64,000 nucleotides of DNA from Pandoraea anapnoica (GTDB lineage: Bacteria; Pseudomonadota; Gammaproteobacteria; Burkholderiales; Burkholderiaceae), in NCBI RefSeq assembly GCF_902459765.1, contig NZ_CABPSP010000007.1:1-64000 (forward strand). The letters run 5' to 3'. Below, piece after piece: positions 1 to 8,974 of the stretch. Below the pieces are notes generated by a model. It was not told where the DNA came from, did not search any database, and worked only from the letters and a program-made list of their open reading frames with translations. Position numbers and translations under genes: made by a program. Position 1 is the first letter of the stretch. Each line of letters starts with the position of its first letter.

Positions 1-288
1 CTGATACATCATTCTGATCGGGGTATCCAATACTGCTCGACCTACTATCAGGAGATCCACCGACGTCATGGCTTGCGTTGCTCGATGACTGACGGCTACG
101 ACTGTTATCAGAACGCGCTGGCCGAACGGGTCAACGGCATCCTTAAAGACGAGTTCCTCTTACATCGTCCCGTTGATCTTGAGCACGCCATCAAGATGGT
201 TGAGCAGTCAGTTCGCATCTACAACCATGAGCGACCGCATGCTGCCCTGAAATACAAAACGCCCGATGCGGTGCATCGAGCGTTTTAA
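1..288 (+). CDS. IS3-family transposase OrfB, C-terminal part (5' partial)
   Basis: Reading frame 1 is open from the first base and gives a 95-residue C-terminus of a DDE integrase-core (rve) transposase. It contains the HSDRGIQY block carrying the second catalytic Asp, the NALAERVNGILKDEF block with the catalytic Glu, and the usual terminal YNHERPH segment. These are hallmarks of IS3-family OrfB, which catalyses cut-and-circle transposition as a -1 frameshift fusion with OrfA. The N-terminus and OrfA are outside the window. No disruption is visible in the part that can be read, so the element may be intact. Confidence 0.92.
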   Translation: MIHHSDRGIQYCSTYYQEIHRRHGLRCSMTDGYDCYQNALAERVNGILKDEFLLHRPVDLEHAIKMVEQSVRIYNHERPHAALKYKTPDAVHRAF

Positions 289-324
289 CCTGAAATAACT
301 GTCAACCTATTTCAGGACTTGACA
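1..324 (+). mobile_element. Right end of an IS3-family insertion sequence (truncated by window edge)
   Basis: The 3' part of an OrfB-type transposase reaches its stop at 286-288 and is followed by about 36 non-coding bases ending in ttgaca (319-324), which fits the terminal-inverted-repeat side of IS3-family elements ending in CA. The left end lies outside the window, so the exact boundary and any target duplication cannot be checked. The end falls about 18 bases from the stop codon of the next gene. Confidence 0.75.
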
Positions 325-341
325 TCTTTGGAAACCTGCGT

Positions 342-788
342 TCAGAAGCCGACGCTCACGCCGACCGAGGATCGCGGGCCATACCCGCCGGGACCGTACC
401 ACCCTGGCCCGTACCAGCCAGGGCTACTCCAGCCGCCCCAGCCCGGGCCGCCCCAGCCGCCATAGAAGTAGGCGTTGCTGTTGTAGCTGCGGATGGCATC
501 GTTCAGCGCGCGTTGGGCGCGCTCACGCTCGATCGTGGATTCCTGCTCGTCGTAGATATGCTTGTTCAGCCGCGTCAGGTCCTGCTTTTGCGCATCCGTT
601 ATGGCTGGCGCCCCTTCCTGCGATTCCGGCAGCCGCGCCGAAGGGGCGTCGGGCGGCGGCAGTTGCAGTTGAGCACAGCCGGTGGCAAGCGTCAGCGCGA
701 GCAGCGCCATTGCCCAAGCTGGGGCTCGCCATGCGCGAGCGGCGTGTGCGGCGAAATCGGCGGAGGCTTCGGAGGTGGCTCGGGGCAT
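342..788 (-). CDS. Putative lipoprotein with Gly/Trp/Tyr-rich tail
   Basis: 148 residues. The N-terminus has a hydrophobic stretch ending in the lipobox LATGC (Cys about residue 38), so the product should be lipid-anchored. The signal is preceded by an unusually long 25-residue leader, so the true start could be further in, but no better start is seen. A charged helical part (about 62-100) rich in Glu, Arg and Gln is followed by a C-terminal tail of Gly, Trp, Tyr and Pro repeats such as GWYGPGWYGPGGYGP. No family is recognised. It is read toward the IS3 end lying just beyond its stop codon. Confidence 0.7.
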   Translation of the reverse strand: MPRATSEASADFAAHAARAWRAPAWAMALLALTLATGCAQLQLPPPDAPSARLPESQEGAPAITDAQKQDLTRLNKHIYDEQESTIERERAQRALNDAIRSYNSNAYFYGGWGGPGWGGWSSPGWYGPGWYGPGGYGPRSSVGVSVGF

Positions 789-934
789 GATGGTGCGATA
801 ACCCGGTGTGGTTCCGTCCTATCTGCGGGCGGAGGGCCATGGCATCTGATGCGGGGCGGCCCCGCATCTTGCCGAATGTGAACTCGGATTCCCCGGCGCG
901 CGGGACGTTCCGCGCGCCACAGAAAATCTGCGCT

Positions 935-1870
935 TCAGTGCTGCCCGGCCGGGGCGGAGTGAGACTGCGCGGTGAAGAGTTGGGCCGCGTCGACCTTGTC
1001 GAAATGATAGGTCTGACGGCAGAACTCGCAAGCGACTTCGAGGCTAGGCCGTTCATCGAACACACTCATGACTTCGGCTTCGCCCAACGTGCGCAGCATG
1101 TTCGAAACACGCTCGCGCGAGCACGTGCAGCGAAACACCGTAGGCAGCGGGTCGAACACACGCACCGTTTCTTCCCAGAACAAGCGATGCAGCATCGTCT
1201 CGCGGTCCGTGCTCAGCATTTCGTCGCGCTTGAGCGTGTTGCCCAGCTGGCAGACGCGATTCCACGTGTCTTCGTCTTCCTCGGGTGCACGTTCGGCGCC
1301 ACTGCCGGCCGTGCCGCCGTGGCCCGGTAGCTTTTGCAGCAGAATGCCGACCGCGTGATCTTCGTCTGCGGCCAGCCAAAGGCGCGTGTCGAGCTGTTCC
1401 GAATGGTGCATGTAATGCTCAAGCACCGACGCCATGTCGGGCAGTGGGCCGTGTTCGTCCGACAGCGGCACCACGCCCTGATACGGCTGCTGGCCGGGCT
1501 GCTTCACGCGCGGATCGAGCGTGATGGCGAAGCTGGCGCGGCCGTTCACGTTGAGCATCGACTTGAGCGTCGCGTCTTCGGGGATCTCGCCGCTGTACTT
1601 CGCCGTGGCGCGCATCGTGAGGTCGGCATTGCATTCCACGACCACCATGCTGACCGGGCCGTCACCGTGCAGTTGCAGTATCAGCGCGCCGTCGAATTTG
1701 ACGTTCGCGGTCAGCAGCGCAGCCGCGGCCATCATTTCGCCGAGCAGGTTGCGTACGGGGGCGGGGTAGTCGTGACGCGCCAGCACAGCGCGCCAGGTGG
1801 CGTCGAGGCTGACGTATTCGCCGCGCACGGGGGCGGCGTCGAACATGAATTTCTGAAGTTGGTCGGACAC
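935..1870 (-). CDS. hslO: Redox-regulated molecular chaperone Hsp33
   Basis: 311 residues from a GTG start. An upstream ATG at 1954 is possible, but the peptide it adds is unlike the family and GTG is preceded by an AGGA ribosome site. Hsp33 is a cytosolic holdase activated by oxidation: zinc-binding cysteines form disulfides and the C-terminal part unfolds. The zinc site is visible near the C-terminus as CTC (RCTCSRERV) and CEFC (ACEFCRQTY), the CxC...CxxC pattern. The N-terminal domain has the usual LLGEMMAAAALL and GDGP segments. A gamma-carbonic anhydrase-like gene lies upstream on the same strand. Confidence 0.95.
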   Translation of the reverse strand: MSDQLQKFMFDAAPVRGEYVSLDATWRAVLARHDYPAPVRNLLGEMMAAAALLTANVKFDGALILQLHGDGPVSMVVVECNADLTMRATAKYSGEIPEDATLKSMLNVNGRASFAITLDPRVKQPGQQPYQGVVPLSDEHGPLPDMASVLEHYMHHSEQLDTRLWLAADEDHAVGILLQKLPGHGGTAGSGAERAPEEDEDTWNRVCQLGNTLKRDEMLSTDRETMLHRLFWEETVRVFDPLPTVFRCTCSRERVSNMLRTLGEAEVMSVFDERPSLEVACEFCRQTYHFDKVDAAQLFTAQSHSAPAGQH

Positions 1871-2137
1871 GGTCGAATTCCTGAAAAATGCGGCAACGAC
1901 GGTCGGTGCTGTGGGTCGGCGGGCGCGATATGCCTTGCGGGCATCGGGAGCCATCTAGTGCATTAATCGCACAAGTGCTCATGCATTCGCTCGTTCCGGA
2001 GGACCCATCAGCGCGCAATCGCCGACAATTGGCGCGTCAATGTTGCGATATCTGGGGGCGCGCGCCGCATTTTCAACACGTCGGCAGCGAACGCTCGCGC
2101 TTCCGACTGGCTGCGCGCGCCACTGCCGGACGTGCCT

Positions 2138-2662
2138 TCAGCCGATGCGCACCAGCTGTTCCTTGAAAACCTGCCGACGCGTTGCATAGACGTCGGCATT
2201 GCGCTTGAGATTGGCGACTTCTTCATCGGTCAGTTCGCGCACGACTTTGGCGGGCACGCCGAGAATCAGTGAACGGTCCGGAAATGTCTTGCGCTCGGTG
2301 ACCAGCGCGCCAGCGCCCACGAGGCTGTCGCGGCCGATGACGGCGCCGTTGAGCAACACGGCCTGAATGCCGATCAGCGAATTCTCGCCGACGGTGCAGC
2401 CGTGCAGCATGGCTTGATGGCCGACACTGACGCCATCGGCCAGCGTGAGCGGATAGCCCGGATCGGCATGCAGCACAGCGCCTTCCTGCACGTTGGTGCC
2501 GACGCCGACCTTGATCGGCTCGTTGTCGCCGCGAATCGCCACGCCCGGCCACACGCTGCTGTTCTCCGCAAGAACCACCTCACCGATGATGGTGGCGGTG
2601 TCGGCCACGAAAGCACTCTCGTGGATCTGTGGGGTCTTGTCTCCAAGTTTGTAGATCGGCAT
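2138..2662 (-). CDS. Gamma-carbonic anhydrase-like hexapeptide-repeat protein
   Basis: 174 residues, the usual length for the YrdA/PaaY group of gamma-carbonic anhydrase-like trimers. Hexapeptide repeats forming a left-handed beta-helix run from about residue 15 to 145. His65, His82 and His87 (in HADPG and GHQAMLHG) match the three metal-ligand histidines of the family. Some members are true zinc or iron carbonic anhydrases and others have thioesterase-like roles, so the reaction here is inferred only. The gene is transcribed away from the plus-strand ferritin-like gene, leaving a 49-base divergent promoter region. Confidence 0.88.
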   Translation of the reverse strand: MPIYKLGDKTPQIHESAFVADTATIIGEVVLAENSSVWPGVAIRGDNEPIKVGVGTNVQEGAVLHADPGYPLTLADGVSVGHQAMLHGCTVGENSLIGIQAVLLNGAVIGRDSLVGAGALVTERKTFPDRSLILGVPAKVVRELTDEEVANLKRNADVYATRRQVFKEQLVRIG

Positions 2663-2711
2663 GGCGGCTTCGGTTCGCGGTTAAAATCGACGAAACCGCT
2701 ATTGTAACGTC

Positions 2712-3644
2712 ATGGCCGATTTCACTCCTGCACCCGGTGCCGATGCCGCGCGCCACGCCGTTTCCGGCAAATCCGTCGAAATTTCCTCTGCTTTCGCTGC
2801 CGTATCGTCGTCGGCCGATGTGTCTGACTGCGCTCGCGAGCGCGCACTCGAACTGCTGCGCATCTGCGATCCGTTCGAGAAGGCCACCGGCGTCACGGCG
2901 CTGCGCGATGCCGTTCGCGATGGGGTGGCGCATTGGCATCCGGCGCGTCAATTCTTGTCTGCCGACGGTGGGCATGAGGCCGGGATTCCGGGGCGTCCGG
3001 CAACGCCGCAACTGGTGTCGCCCAGGGAGTTGAAGCAGCGGGCAGTGACATCTGTGGACGGGCGCGCCGCGTTGTTGCACGCGCTTGTGCACATCGAATT
3101 CAACGCCATCAATCTCGCACTGGACGCCCTGTGGCGCTTCGACGGCCTGCCGAGTGCCTACTACGACGACTGGCTCCTGGTCGCGGCGGAGGAGGCGTAT
3201 CACTTCTCGTTGCTCGTCTCGCATCTGCGAACGTTGGGTGATCGGTACGACTACGGGTGCTTCCCGGCGCACGACGGGCTCTGGGACATGGCGCGACGCA
3301 CGTCCGGCGACTGGCTGGCGCGTCTGGCGCTCGTGCCGCGAACGCTGGAAGCGCGCGGCCTGGACGCCAGTCCGCCCATCAAGGCCAAACTCTCCAGCGC
3401 GGGCGACAAGGCCGGTGCGGCGATTCTCGACATCATCCTGCGCGACGAGATCGGGCACGTCGCCATCGGCAATCGCTGGTATCGCTGGGGCTGCGAGCGC
3501 GCGGGCTGCGAACCGGTCGAGACGTACGCGCGGCTGGCCGCACAGTACGGCGCGCCACGTTTGCGCGGACCGTTCAATCTCGAAGCGCGCAGGGCTGCCG
3601 GATTCGACGATGCCGAACTCGCGGCGCTTCAGGCCGGTGAGTGA
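2712..3644 (+). CDS. Ferritin-like DUF455 protein
   Basis: 310 residues matching the DUF455 (COG2833) ferritin-like family, a relative of MiaE-type di-iron proteins. Di-iron ligand-like motifs are HIEFNAI (about residue 128), EEAYHF (about 160) and RDEIGH (about 247), giving the paired E...ExxH pattern of a four-helix bundle. The substrate is not known; a hydroxylase or oxidase role is only suggested by the family. The start has no strong ribosome site, and the first 40 residues are poorly conserved-looking Ala/Ser-rich sequence. Confidence 0.85.
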   Translation: MADFTPAPGADAARHAVSGKSVEISSAFAAVSSSADVSDCARERALELLRICDPFEKATGVTALRDAVRDGVAHWHPARQFLSADGGHEAGIPGRPATPQLVSPRELKQRAVTSVDGRAALLHALVHIEFNAINLALDALWRFDGLPSAYYDDWLLVAAEEAYHFSLLVSHLRTLGDRYDYGCFPAHDGLWDMARRTSGDWLARLALVPRTLEARGLDASPPIKAKLSSAGDKAGAAILDIILRDEIGHVAIGNRWYRWGCERAGCEPVETYARLAAQYGAPRLRGPFNLEARRAAGFDDAELAALQAGE

Positions 3645-3760
3645 GGACGGCGCCCGCGTGAAAGCGCGTTCCGCTTTTTGACGCCGCTTCCGAGGTGGCG
3701 AAGTCCGTCGATATACTCGACGTTCCTCATTCGTTCAGATATTCACTTTCTGCCGGTGTC

Positions 3761-4660
3761 ATGACTGATATGACCGATTCCCGATCCGAGTTTCTGACGG
3801 TGCGCGGCCTGCGCCACCACGTTCGCCAGTGGGGCACGCCCGGTGCGCCGAAACTGTTTGCGCTGCATGGCTGGATGGACGTGTCGGCGTCGTTCCAGTT
3901 TGTTGCGCAGACGCTCGCGCAGCGTTGGCACGTGCTCGCGCCCGACTGGCGCGGCTTCGGCCTCACCGACTGGCCCGTCGCCGACGGACGCGCTGGCAGC
4001 TATTGGTTCCCTGACTACATCGCCGATCTCGACGCGCTCGTCGACGTCTACACGGAGCCGGGCGAAGCCATCAATCTGATCGGCCACAGCATGGGTGGCA
4101 ACGTGGCCTGTCTGTACGCCGGTGTGCGTCCGGCACGGGTGCGGCGTCTCGTGAATCTCGAAGGCTTTGGCCTGCCGCCGTCGCCACCGGCTGCCGCGAT
4201 CCGTCAACTCAGTCGCTGGCTGGACGATGTGCAGACGCCGCCGACGCTGCGCCCGTATGCGTCGCTCGACGACGTGGCGGCACGCCTGCGCAAGACGAAC
4301 CCGCGTCTCACGCCCGAACGGGCGGCGTGGCTTGCGCCGCGCTGGGCACGTCAGGCGAGCGACGGTCAGTGGCATTTGCTTGCCGATGCAGCCCACAAGA
4401 TGGCCAACCCATATCCGTACCGGCTGGATGAAGCCATGGCGGTGTGGAGCAACGTGAGTGCGCCCGTCCTGCACGTCGAGGCGACGGATTCGGACGTGCT
4501 GCAACATTTCTCCGGGGCGCAGGGTAAGGAGGTCTTTCGCGAACGTTTCGAGGTTTTTCCGAATTTGACGGAGGCGTTCGTCGACGATGCGGGACATATG
4601 CTGCATCACGACCAGCCGGAAGTCGTCGCGCGCCTGATCGAGGATTTCTGCCACAACTAG
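3761..4660 (+). CDS. Alpha/beta-fold hydrolase
   Basis: About 299 residues from the ATG at 3761; starts at 3695 and 3770 are also possible and no ribosome site decides. The order of motifs is that of the alpha/beta hydrolases: LHGWMD (oxyanion region), DWRGFGLTD, the nucleophile elbow GHSMGGN with Ser, a lid region, and a late Asp/His pair with the His in DDAGHMLHHD. It resembles general esterases and epoxide-hydrolase-like enzymes; the substrate cannot be read from sequence. It follows the DUF455 gene on the same strand. Confidence 0.88.
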   Translation: MTDMTDSRSEFLTVRGLRHHVRQWGTPGAPKLFALHGWMDVSASFQFVAQTLAQRWHVLAPDWRGFGLTDWPVADGRAGSYWFPDYIADLDALVDVYTEPGEAINLIGHSMGGNVACLYAGVRPARVRRLVNLEGFGLPPSPPAAAIRQLSRWLDDVQTPPTLRPYASLDDVAARLRKTNPRLTPERAAWLAPRWARQASDGQWHLLADAAHKMANPYPYRLDEAMAVWSNVSAPVLHVEATDSDVLQHFSGAQGKEVFRERFEVFPNLTEAFVDDAGHMLHHDQPEVVARLIEDFCHN

Positions 4661-4857
4661 GGGGGCGGCACAGTGGGACAGGTTCGGGCAGCGCGCGGCA
4701 ACTCGCGTCGCGTGAACTTGAGCGGTAGAATGAGGGCGTCATTACCACGTCATACGCCGGTGTCAGATGGGCAATCACGGGGCGAGGAGGCTGAAGGGGC
4801 AGCAGGGCTGCCGAAGTCTCTGGAATCCGGTGTCTCGCCATCGCCCGGCGGCTCATC

Positions 4858-5691
4858 ATGCTCAACGCGGATCTTCACTGTCATTCCAAGGTGTCGGACG
4901 GCACGCTGACGCCGTCCGAAGTGGCGCAGGTCGCTTTCGAGGCCGGTGTCGACCTGTGGGCGCTGACGGACCACGATGAAATCGGCGGCCAGCGCGAAGC
5001 GCGGGCGGCGGCTGAAGCGTTGGGCATGCGATACGTGAGCGGCGTCGAAATCTCGATTACGTGGGCGAACCGCACGGTGCATATCGTCGGACTGAACATC
5101 GACCCTGACAATCCCGCGCTGATCGACGGCCTCGCGGCGACGCGCGGCGGTCGTGCCGCACGGGCGCAACTAATGAGCGAGCAACTGGCGGCCGCTGGTA
5201 TTCCCGACGCTTACGAAGGCGCGCTGCGCTTCGTCGGCAACCCCGATCTGATCTCCCGCACGCACTTCGCGCGCTTTTTGGTGGAAATCGGCAAATGTGC
5301 GTCGGTCTCCGACGTTTTTGCGAAGTATCTTTCGGAGGGACGTCCGGGCTACGTGCCGCATCGATGGGCGACGCTTGAGGAGTCCGTCAAGTGGATTTGC
5401 GGTGCGGGGGGCATTGCCGTCGTTGCACACCCCGGGCGCTATAAGTTCACGCAGCTGGAATTCGGCGCACTGTTCGATCAGTTCCGCGAACTGGGTGGCG
5501 AAGCGATTGAAGTGGTGACCGGCAGCCATACGCCGGATCAGTACCGCGAGTATGCCGATGTCGCGCGTCAGTACGGTTTTCTGGCGTCGCGCGGCTCGGA
5601 TTTCCATGGACCGACCGAGAGCCGCGCGCTGCTCGGCAAGCTGCCACCGTTGCCCGACGATCTCACCCCGGTCTGGAGCCGCTGGCAGTAA
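4858..5691 (+). CDS. rnm: PHP-domain phosphoesterase, RNase AM / YciV family
   Basis: 277 residues, close to E. coli YciV/Rnm. PHP-domain metal motifs are present in order: DLHCHSKVSDG (residues 5-15), ALTDHDEI (about 40), the Glu in SGVEIS, the His in HPGRYK and the Asp/His in GSDFHGP near the C-terminus. Family members remove 3'-phosphate from pAp-type nucleotides and trim 5' ends of RNA (RNase AM). The next gene is yciO-like, 12 bases away, the same pairing as in E. coli, which supports the assignment. Confidence 0.88.
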   Translation: MLNADLHCHSKVSDGTLTPSEVAQVAFEAGVDLWALTDHDEIGGQREARAAAEALGMRYVSGVEISITWANRTVHIVGLNIDPDNPALIDGLAATRGGRAARAQLMSEQLAAAGIPDAYEGALRFVGNPDLISRTHFARFLVEIGKCASVSDVFAKYLSEGRPGYVPHRWATLEESVKWICGAGGIAVVAHPGRYKFTQLEFGALFDQFRELGGEAIEVVTGSHTPDQYREYADVARQYGFLASRGSDFHGPTESRALLGKLPPLPDDLTPVWSRWQ

Positions 5692-5703
5692 CTTACCGCC
5701 AAC

Positions 5704-6330
5704 ATGTCGCAATTCTTCCAGATTCACCCGGAAAATCCTCAGCCACGTCTCATCAAGCAAGCGGCACAGATCATCGACAAAGGCGGCATCGTGGCGTTGC
5801 CGACCGATTCTAGCTACGCGATTGCCTGTCACATCGACGACAAGCAGGCCGTCGACCGTCTGCGGCGTATTCGCGGGCTTGACGAGAAGCAGATGCTCTC
5901 GCTGCTTGTGCGCGATCTGTCGGAGCTGGCCGAATTCGCCATCGTCGACAATCGTCAGTACCGGCTGATCAAGGCGACGACGCCGGGGCCGTACGTCTTC
6001 ATTCTGGAAGCGACCAAAGAAGTGCCGCGACGCCTCTCGCACCCGTCGCGAAAGACGATCGGCCTGCGTGTGCCGGAACATGCCATTACGCTGGCGCTGC
6101 TCGAAGAACTCGGCCAGCCGCTGCTTGCCACGACGCTGATTCTGCCCGATGAAACCGAGCCGCTGAACGACCCGGAGGAAATCCGGGAGCGGCTCGAGAA
6201 GCAACTGGACCTTGTGATCGACGGCGGGGCGTGCCCCAAGGAGCCGTCGACGGTGGTCGATCTGACGGTGACGCCGCCGGAAGTATTACGCCGCGGACGC
6301 GGATCGCTGACACCGTTCGGCCTGTCGTGA
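5704..6330 (+). CDS. yciO: YciO family protein (Sua5/YrdC fold)
   Basis: 208 residues, the length of E. coli YciO. The whole protein is a YrdC-like domain: the KGGIVALPTDSSYAI segment near residue 26, the RxR...LLVRDLSEL region and the closing STVVDLT and RRGRGS motifs. YrdC/Sua5 proteins make threonylcarbamoyl-adenylate for t6A tRNA modification; YciO paralogs share the fold but their role is less certain. It forms a likely two-gene operon with the PHP phosphoesterase before it. Confidence 0.88.
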   Translation: MSQFFQIHPENPQPRLIKQAAQIIDKGGIVALPTDSSYAIACHIDDKQAVDRLRRIRGLDEKQMLSLLVRDLSELAEFAIVDNRQYRLIKATTPGPYVFILEATKEVPRRLSHPSRKTIGLRVPEHAITLALLEELGQPLLATTLILPDETEPLNDPEEIRERLEKQLDLVIDGGACPKEPSTVVDLTVTPPEVLRRGRGSLTPFGLS

Positions 6331-6426
6331 TGGCGTGGATGTGCCGTGCCTGCCCGCTGCGGCCCCAAAATCTTTGTAAGGGTGGGTAATACTGGCGTGC
6401 AGGTCCGCTTGTTACAATAGTCGGCT

Positions 6427-7092
6427 ATGAATGCAGACCTGATCCAGACCATCGCTGTCTACGCGCTCCCCGTCCTCTTCGCGATTACGTTGCACGAGGC
6501 TGCGCACGGCTATGTCGCCAAGCATTTCGGCGACCCCACGGCATTTCTGATGGGGCGCGTCACACTCAATCCCCTCAAGCACATCGACCCGATCGGCACG
6601 ATCCTCGTGCCGCTGGCGCTTTATTTCATGACGAACGGGGCTTTCCTGTTCGGTTACGCGAAGCCGGTACCGGTCGCATTCGGCAGCTTGCGCAACCCGC
6701 GCGTCGATACGATCTGGGTGGCGCTGGCCGGTCCGCTGTGCAACTTTGCGCAGGCGATTCTCTGGGCCTTGGTCACCGTCGGGCTTCAAATTGCGGAGGT
6801 CCGCGAACCGTTCTTCATGATGATGGCGCAGGCCGGTGTCGTGGTGAACCTCGTGATGTGCATGTTCAACCTGTTTCCGGTGCCGCCGCTCGACGGCGGA
6901 CGTGTGCTGGTATCGCTGCTGCCTGCACGTGCGGCCTATACGCTCTCACGCATCGAGCCTTACGGCTTTTTCATTGTGATGGCGCTGGTTGTCAGCGGTG
7001 TGCTCGGCCGTGTCTGGCTGTGGCCGTTGATTCAGTGGGGGCGTGACGTGATCGTGTGGATGCTCACGCCGTTGCTGTCGCTGGCTTCCTGA
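6427..7092 (+). CDS. Site-2 protease family membrane metallopeptidase (M50)
   Basis: 221 residues with several hydrophobic membrane segments. The zinc motif HEAAH (residues 23-27) lies in the first helix and the third ligand in NLFPVPPLDGGR (about residue 155), the arrangement of short M50B site-2 proteases lacking PDZ domains. Such enzymes cut substrates within the membrane; the target here is unknown. A TACAAT -10-like box sits just upstream at 6413-6418. trpS follows after 26 bases, so the two are probably cotranscribed. Confidence 0.9.
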   Translation: MNADLIQTIAVYALPVLFAITLHEAAHGYVAKHFGDPTAFLMGRVTLNPLKHIDPIGTILVPLALYFMTNGAFLFGYAKPVPVAFGSLRNPRVDTIWVALAGPLCNFAQAILWALVTVGLQIAEVREPFFMMMAQAGVVVNLVMCMFNLFPVPPLDGGRVLVSLLPARAAYTLSRIEPYGFFIVMALVVSGVLGRVWLWPLIQWGRDVIVWMLTPLLSLAS

Positions 7093-7118
7093 AGTTTTTG
7101 CAGACTTATAACTAGACC

Positions 7119-8321
7119 ATGTACCCCGAACGCGTTTTCTCCGGCATGCGACCGACCGGTCGTTTGCACCTCGGCCACTATCACGGCGTACTCAAGAACT
7201 GGATTCAGCTCCAGTCGGAGTATCCGTGCTACTTCTGCGTGGTCGACTGGCATGCGCTCACCACGCACTACGAGACGCCAGACGTCATCGAACAGAACGT
7301 ATGGGACGTACTGATCGACTGGCTGGCCGCCGGGATCGATCCGAATCAGGCCACGCTCTTCATCCAGAGCAAGGTGCCCGAGCATGCCGAACTGGCGCTG
7401 CTCATCGGCATGAGCACGCCGCTGGGCTGGCTCGAACGCGTGCCGACGTACAAGGAGCAGATCGAGAAGCTCAAGGAGAAAGACCTGTCGACGTACGGCT
7501 TCCTTGGCTATCCGGTGCTCATGGCGGCGGACATTCTCCTGTATCGCGCGCTGCATGTGCCGGTGGGCGAAGATCAGGTGCCGCACGTGGAAATGACCCG
7601 CGAGATCGCACGGCGCTTCAACTATCTGTACGGTCGCGAAGCGGGCTTCGAAGAGAAGGCGCTGGCGGCCTCACGCAAGCTCGGGGGCAAGCGCTCGAAG
7701 CTCTATCTCGAATTGCGCAATGCGTATCAGGAGAAGGGTGACGACGAGGCGCTCGAACAGGCGCGCGCCATGCTGTCCGAATCGCAGTCGTTGTCGATGG
7801 GCGACCGCGAGCGTCTTTTCGGTTACCTCGAAGGTGCGCGCAAGCTGATTCTGGTGGAGCCGCAAGCGCTGTTGACGCCTGCGTCGCGTATGCCGGGGCT
7901 CGACGGTCAGAAGATGTCGAAGTCCTATAACAACACTATCGGCTTGCGCGAAGACGCGGAATCGATCACCAAGAAAGTGCGCACGATGCCGACGGATCCT
8001 GCGCGCGTGCGTCGCACCGATCCGGGCGATCCCGACAAATGCCCGGTGTGGCAGTTGCATCAGGTCTACAGCGACGACGACACGCGCGAGTGGGTCCAGA
8101 AAGGTTGCCGCAGTGCGGGCATCGGTTGCATCGAATGCAAGCAGCCGGTCATCGAAGGCATCCTGCGTGAACAACAGCCGATGCTCGAGCGCGCGCAAAA
8201 GTATATGGACGATCCGTCGCTGCTGCGCGCCATCGTAGCCGATGGCTGCGAGAAGGCCCGCAAGTCGGCGCAGGAAATCATGCGCGACGTGCGTGAAGCC
8301 ATGGGACTCCAGTATTCATGA
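7119..8321 (+). CDS. trpS: Tryptophan--tRNA ligase
   Basis: 400 residues, longer than the 334 of E. coli TrpS. It charges tRNA-Trp in the cytosol. The class I signature HLGH (17-20) and the KMSKS loop (GQKMSKSYNN) are both intact. The extra length comes from a charged helical insertion between about residues 185 and 250 and a Cys-containing segment (KGCRSAGIGCIECKQP) near 330-345 that could bind zinc. The gene overlaps the following methyltransferase by four bases (ATGA), indicating translational coupling. Confidence 0.96.
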   Translation: MYPERVFSGMRPTGRLHLGHYHGVLKNWIQLQSEYPCYFCVVDWHALTTHYETPDVIEQNVWDVLIDWLAAGIDPNQATLFIQSKVPEHAELALLIGMSTPLGWLERVPTYKEQIEKLKEKDLSTYGFLGYPVLMAADILLYRALHVPVGEDQVPHVEMTREIARRFNYLYGREAGFEEKALAASRKLGGKRSKLYLELRNAYQEKGDDEALEQARAMLSESQSLSMGDRERLFGYLEGARKLILVEPQALLTPASRMPGLDGQKMSKSYNNTIGLREDAESITKKVRTMPTDPARVRRTDPGDPDKCPVWQLHQVYSDDDTREWVQKGCRSAGIGCIECKQPVIEGILREQQPMLERAQKYMDDPSLLRAIVADGCEKARKSAQEIMRDVREAMGLQYS

Positions 8322-8932
8322 CGGCTGACGTCGTGACTGGTGCCATCTCAACCGGTGCCGCGCATGGTGTCGGTGCGCCGTCTGCGTGGCTGGTGCGCTG
8401 GGCGCATCTCATCGCGTCGGGCGCGCGCGTGCTCGATCTCGCGTGCGGGCATGGACGTCATGCCCGCTGGCTTGCCGGGCGGGGCGTACACGTGACGGCT
8501 GTCGATCGCGACGAAGCAGCGCTTGCCACGATGGCAACGCTCGCGAACGTGACGACGCTCAACGCCGATCTGGAGGGGGCGCCTTGGCCGCTGGCGGCAG
8601 ACGCGACGTTCGACGCCGTCATCGTCACAAACTATCTGCATCGTCCGCTGTTTCCGCAGATCGCCGCGAGCGTGGCGCCAGGCGGCGTGCTGATTTACGA
8701 AACCTTTGCTCAAGGAAACGAAAGGTACGGGAAACCGTCCAATCCGCTGTTTCTGCTGGCGCCGGGCGAGCTGCTTGACGTCGCGCATGCTGCGGGCCTG
8801 CGTGTCACGGCTTACGAGGATGTCACGTTGCCTGCGCCACGCGCGGCGTGTGTGCAGCGTCTGTGCGCGACACGTGCCACCGTCCCCGGGGAAAACCCCG
8901 GCATCGCCGCCCTGTACGAGGCGACAGCGTAA
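8318..8932 (+). CDS. Class I SAM-dependent methyltransferase
   Basis: 204 residues with a Rossmann-fold methyltransferase core: motif I LDLACGHGRHARWLAGRG (about 37-54), an acidic ribose-binding VDRDEAAL, and VIVTNYLHRPLF (motif IV region). It resembles TehB-like small methyltransferases. The substrate is unknown. Translation is coupled to trpS through an ATGA overlap, and dapA follows 42 bases downstream, though nothing ties it to either pathway. Confidence 0.85.
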   Translation: MTADVVTGAISTGAAHGVGAPSAWLVRWAHLIASGARVLDLACGHGRHARWLAGRGVHVTAVDRDEAALATMATLANVTTLNADLEGAPWPLAADATFDAVIVTNYLHRPLFPQIAASVAPGGVLIYETFAQGNERYGKPSNPLFLLAPGELLDVAHAAGLRVTAYEDVTLPAPRAACVQRLCATRATVPGENPGIAALYEATA

Positions 8933-8974
8933 TCCGCTACAATCCACCCTTATCGCTGAATTGTTCGATCAACC

